This document shows, one piece after another, positions 63,849 through 64,000 of a stretch of 64,000 bases of DNA. This DNA is from Aeromonas jandaei (GTDB lineage: Bacteria; Pseudomonadota; Gammaproteobacteria; Enterobacterales; Aeromonadaceae), in the NCBI RefSeq assembly GCF_037890695.1, contig NZ_CP149571.1:193501-257500 (forward strand), written 5' to 3'. How positions within the stretch are numbered: the stretch's first letter is position 1; every line of letters begins with the position of its first letter. Below the pieces are notes generated by a model. The model saw nothing but the letters and a program-made list of their open reading frames with translations, was not told the DNA's origin and ran no database searches. A program made the translations under genes and the position numbers.

Positions 63849-64000
63849 ATGACCACACACCAGGAAGATGAAGTACTGGAACGACTGAACGAGCAGGATG
63901 GCCCCCGCGGCTTCTTTCTCGAAGCCGTGACCATCCTGGAAGAAGCGGTCGACTCCCTGATGCGACGCGCCTTTCGTCAGGAGGAGTATGCCGTCAAATA
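63849..64000 (+). CDS. mtlR: Mannitol operon repressor MtlR, N-terminal part
   Basis: Partial gene running off the right edge; about 50 codons are visible (MTTHQEDEVLERLNEQDGPR, then FFLEAVTILEEAVDSLMRRAF). The RGFF-EAV-ILEEAVD-L segment and position after mtlD identify MtlR, a helical protein that represses the operon. The ATG at 63849 is the only suitable start; an ATG at 63841 meets a stop after three codons. Confidence 0.85.
   Translation, partial: MTTHQEDEVLERLNEQDGPRGFFLEAVTILEEAVDSLMRRAFRQEEYAVK

Noticed and set aside
1..64000. CRISPR arrays, tRNA or rRNA genes, insertion sequences, prophage
   Set aside because: No regularly spaced repeats, cloverleaf-like segments, transposase or phage genes were found by reading both strands; a dedicated scan was not possible.

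Overview
This is a contiguous piece of a gammaproteobacterial chromosome, almost certainly from Aeromonas. The evidence is a GCAT-type GDSL lipase/acyltransferase gene (an Aeromonas hallmark), a GC-rich background, a CosR/OpuD osmoregulation pair of Vibrio/Aeromonas type, and E. coli-like gene orders (rnr-rlmB, mutY-yggX-mltC, mepM/znuACB, parC-parE/yqiA-cpdA-yqiB-nudF/tolC). The species is not resolved. I see no tRNA, rRNA, CRISPR, insertion sequence or prophage.

Layout. 1-4.0 kb: partial rlmB, rnr and a soluble diguanylate cyclase. 4.1-7.1 kb: ompA, a frameshifted GCAT gene and a YgiW-like OB-fold protein. 7.2-11.2 kb: mltC-yggX-mutY and cca. 11.4-14.8 kb: the betaine transporter opuD with an unknown partner gene, cosR and a yjaG-like gene. 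14.9-23.1 kb: a 2-hydroxyacid dehydrogenase, mepM, a LapD-like/TAXI/LapG cluster, and the zinc importer znuA|znuCB around two Zur boxes. 23.1-27.7 kb: LysR, two EamA transporters, a Fe-S uracil-DNA glycosylase-like protein, a periplasmic binding protein and a GIY-YIG protein. 27.7-33.7 kb: a reduced phage-shock operon (pspA-pspC-pspG) behind a sigma-54 promoter, plsC, and the scsABCD thiol-redox operon. 33.8-39.2 kb: a LysR-controlled oxidoreductase pair, then an unnamed four-gene operon opening with a minimal J-domain protein. 39.4-44.3 kb: peptide transporter, a DUF5993/DsbB-like pair and two AT-rich orphan genes beside repeat-dense DNA. 44.4-57.3 kb: parC, parE, an aaeXAB-like efflux operon, GFA and NUDIX genes, yqiA, cpdA, yqiB, nudF and tolC. 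57.4-64 kb: hldE, lpxL and the mannitol operon mtlADR behind four CRP-like sites.

How the genes work together. Several blocks concern the envelope: OmpA, TolC, the Psp response, Scs redox proteins, AaeXAB efflux, LpxL/HldE lipopolysaccharide synthesis, murein enzymes, and a LapD/LapG pair that by family knowledge would control cleavage of a surface adhesin. The two least described systems are (i) the shortened LapD-like protein translationally coupled to an orphan TAXI binding protein and facing a LapG protease, inserted between mepM and znuA, and (ii) the J-domain operon at 36.6-39.2 kb. Two genes (GCAT and the essential parE) carry reading-frame breaks; the one in parE suggests that base-call indels in this assembly should be considered.
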